From: CAVDWX01 sp963612735
GTDB taxonomy: Bacteria > Bacillota_I > Bacilli_A > RFN20 > CAG-826
Assembly (NCBI GenBank): GCA_963612735.1
Contig: CAVDWX010000075.1
Location: forward strand, 1-23,204
Direction: 5' to 3'
Length of the DNA stretch: 23,204 bases
Part shown: positions 22,960-23,204 of the stretch, in pieces
Numbering within the stretch: the stretch's first letter is position 1
Layout: each line of letters starts with the position of its first letter
Position numbers and translations under genes: made by a program
The notes under the pieces: model-generated
What the model was told of the DNA's origin: nothing
The model's input: the letters and a program-made list of their open reading frames with translations, nothing else
The model's database searches: none

Positions 22960-23204
22960 ATGGAAAATATGGTTAAACAAAAGGAAAAAAAGAATTCAAC
23001 TTTGTTGGTAGTAGCGACGTTTTTATGTTTTGAAGTATTTGCATTTGTCGGTTTTTCTTTAGGCAATTCCTATATTACATATGGTATTTTAGGAGTTATT
23101 CTTCTCGTCATTTTGCTTATTGCTAATTTTAAGTCTTTGACTAAAGATGGTTCTTTAACCGCTTCATTCTTCATATTTCCAATATTTATTTATGGATTAT
23201 TAAG
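22960..23204 (+). CDS. Membrane protein, N-terminal fragment (3' end outside window)
   Basis: Frame open from ATG at 22960 to the window end, 81 codons seen. MENMVKQKEKKNS is a basic cytoplasmic start, followed by at least three hydrophobic stretches near residues 15-33, 36-52 and 66-81. Alternative Met at 22969, same frame. No strong ribosome site. Family cannot be assigned from this fragment. Confidence 0.6.
   Translation, partial: MENMVKQKEKKNSTLLVVATFLCFEVFAFVGFSLGNSYITYGILGVILLVILLIANFKSLTKDGSLTASFFIFPIFIYGLL

Noticed and set aside
1..23204. CRISPR array, transposon or prophage genes
   Set aside because: No regularly spaced repeats, transposase, integrase or phage structural genes were seen on either strand.
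1..23204. UGA read as Trp (Mycoplasma code)
   Set aside because: tilS, the MBL gene and rlmH end in TGA at the expected family lengths with overlapping starts, and Trp codons are TGG.

Overview
This is an AT-rich bacterial chromosome segment with dense, mostly plus-strand housekeeping genes. It most likely comes from a low-GC Bacilli/Mollicutes-type lineage (Erysipelotrichia, RF39, Izemoplasma or Acholeplasma-like). Reasons: A/T-heavy codon use, Firmicutes-type gene order, TTTACA/TATAAT promoters, GGAGG ribosome sites and a B. subtilis-like tmRNA. TGA is used as a stop (tilS, the metallo-beta-lactamase gene, rlmH) and Trp is TGG, so the code is standard and this is not a Mycoplasma or Spiroplasma. 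No taxonomic marker settles the exact lineage.

Region 1 (1-7774) is a compressed version of the B. subtilis mfd-to-lysS segment: 3' part of mfd, rqcP (S4 domain), tilS, ftsH, dus, lysS. Genes that usually lie between them (divIC, hpt, spo/yab genes) are missing. ftsH has its own promoter with two perfect palindromes behind it, and a hairpin lies between ftsH and dus.

Region 2 (7775-15212) starts with a terminator, tandem promoters and a structured leader, then rpsF-ssb-rpsR. It continues with gdpP-rplI-dnaB-MBL(yycJ/walJ)-rlmH-small hypothetical, nearly all overlapping or spaced by 1-2 nt, so one operon of translation, replication and c-di-AMP genes. A 165-aa membrane protein gene is inserted on the minus strand between rpsR and gdpP. 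In B. subtilis regions 1 and 2 lie on opposite sides of oriC; here they are joined head to tail.

Region 3 (15213-18246) has a minus-strand membrane protein of unknown function, divergent from a CPA2-type cation:proton antiporter, followed by ssrA (tmRNA). The intergenic region between the two divergent genes carries two perfect inverted repeats.

Region 4 (18288-21584) is accessory: two tandem paralogous lipoproteins with M6-family (immune inhibitor A-like) zinc metallopeptidase domains, both on the minus strand. They share a 69-bp identical tract over the active site.

Region 5 (21585-23204) has a DegV/FakB-family lipid-binding protein, a 45-codon acidic small ORF with its own terminator, and the 5' end of a membrane protein cut by the window edge.

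I see no new multi-gene system that can be asserted with confidence. The most useful leads are the rpsF leader, the ftsH operator-like palindromes, the ftsH/dus hairpin, the altered TilS P-loop, the tmRNA tag and T-loop, and the M6 gene pair.
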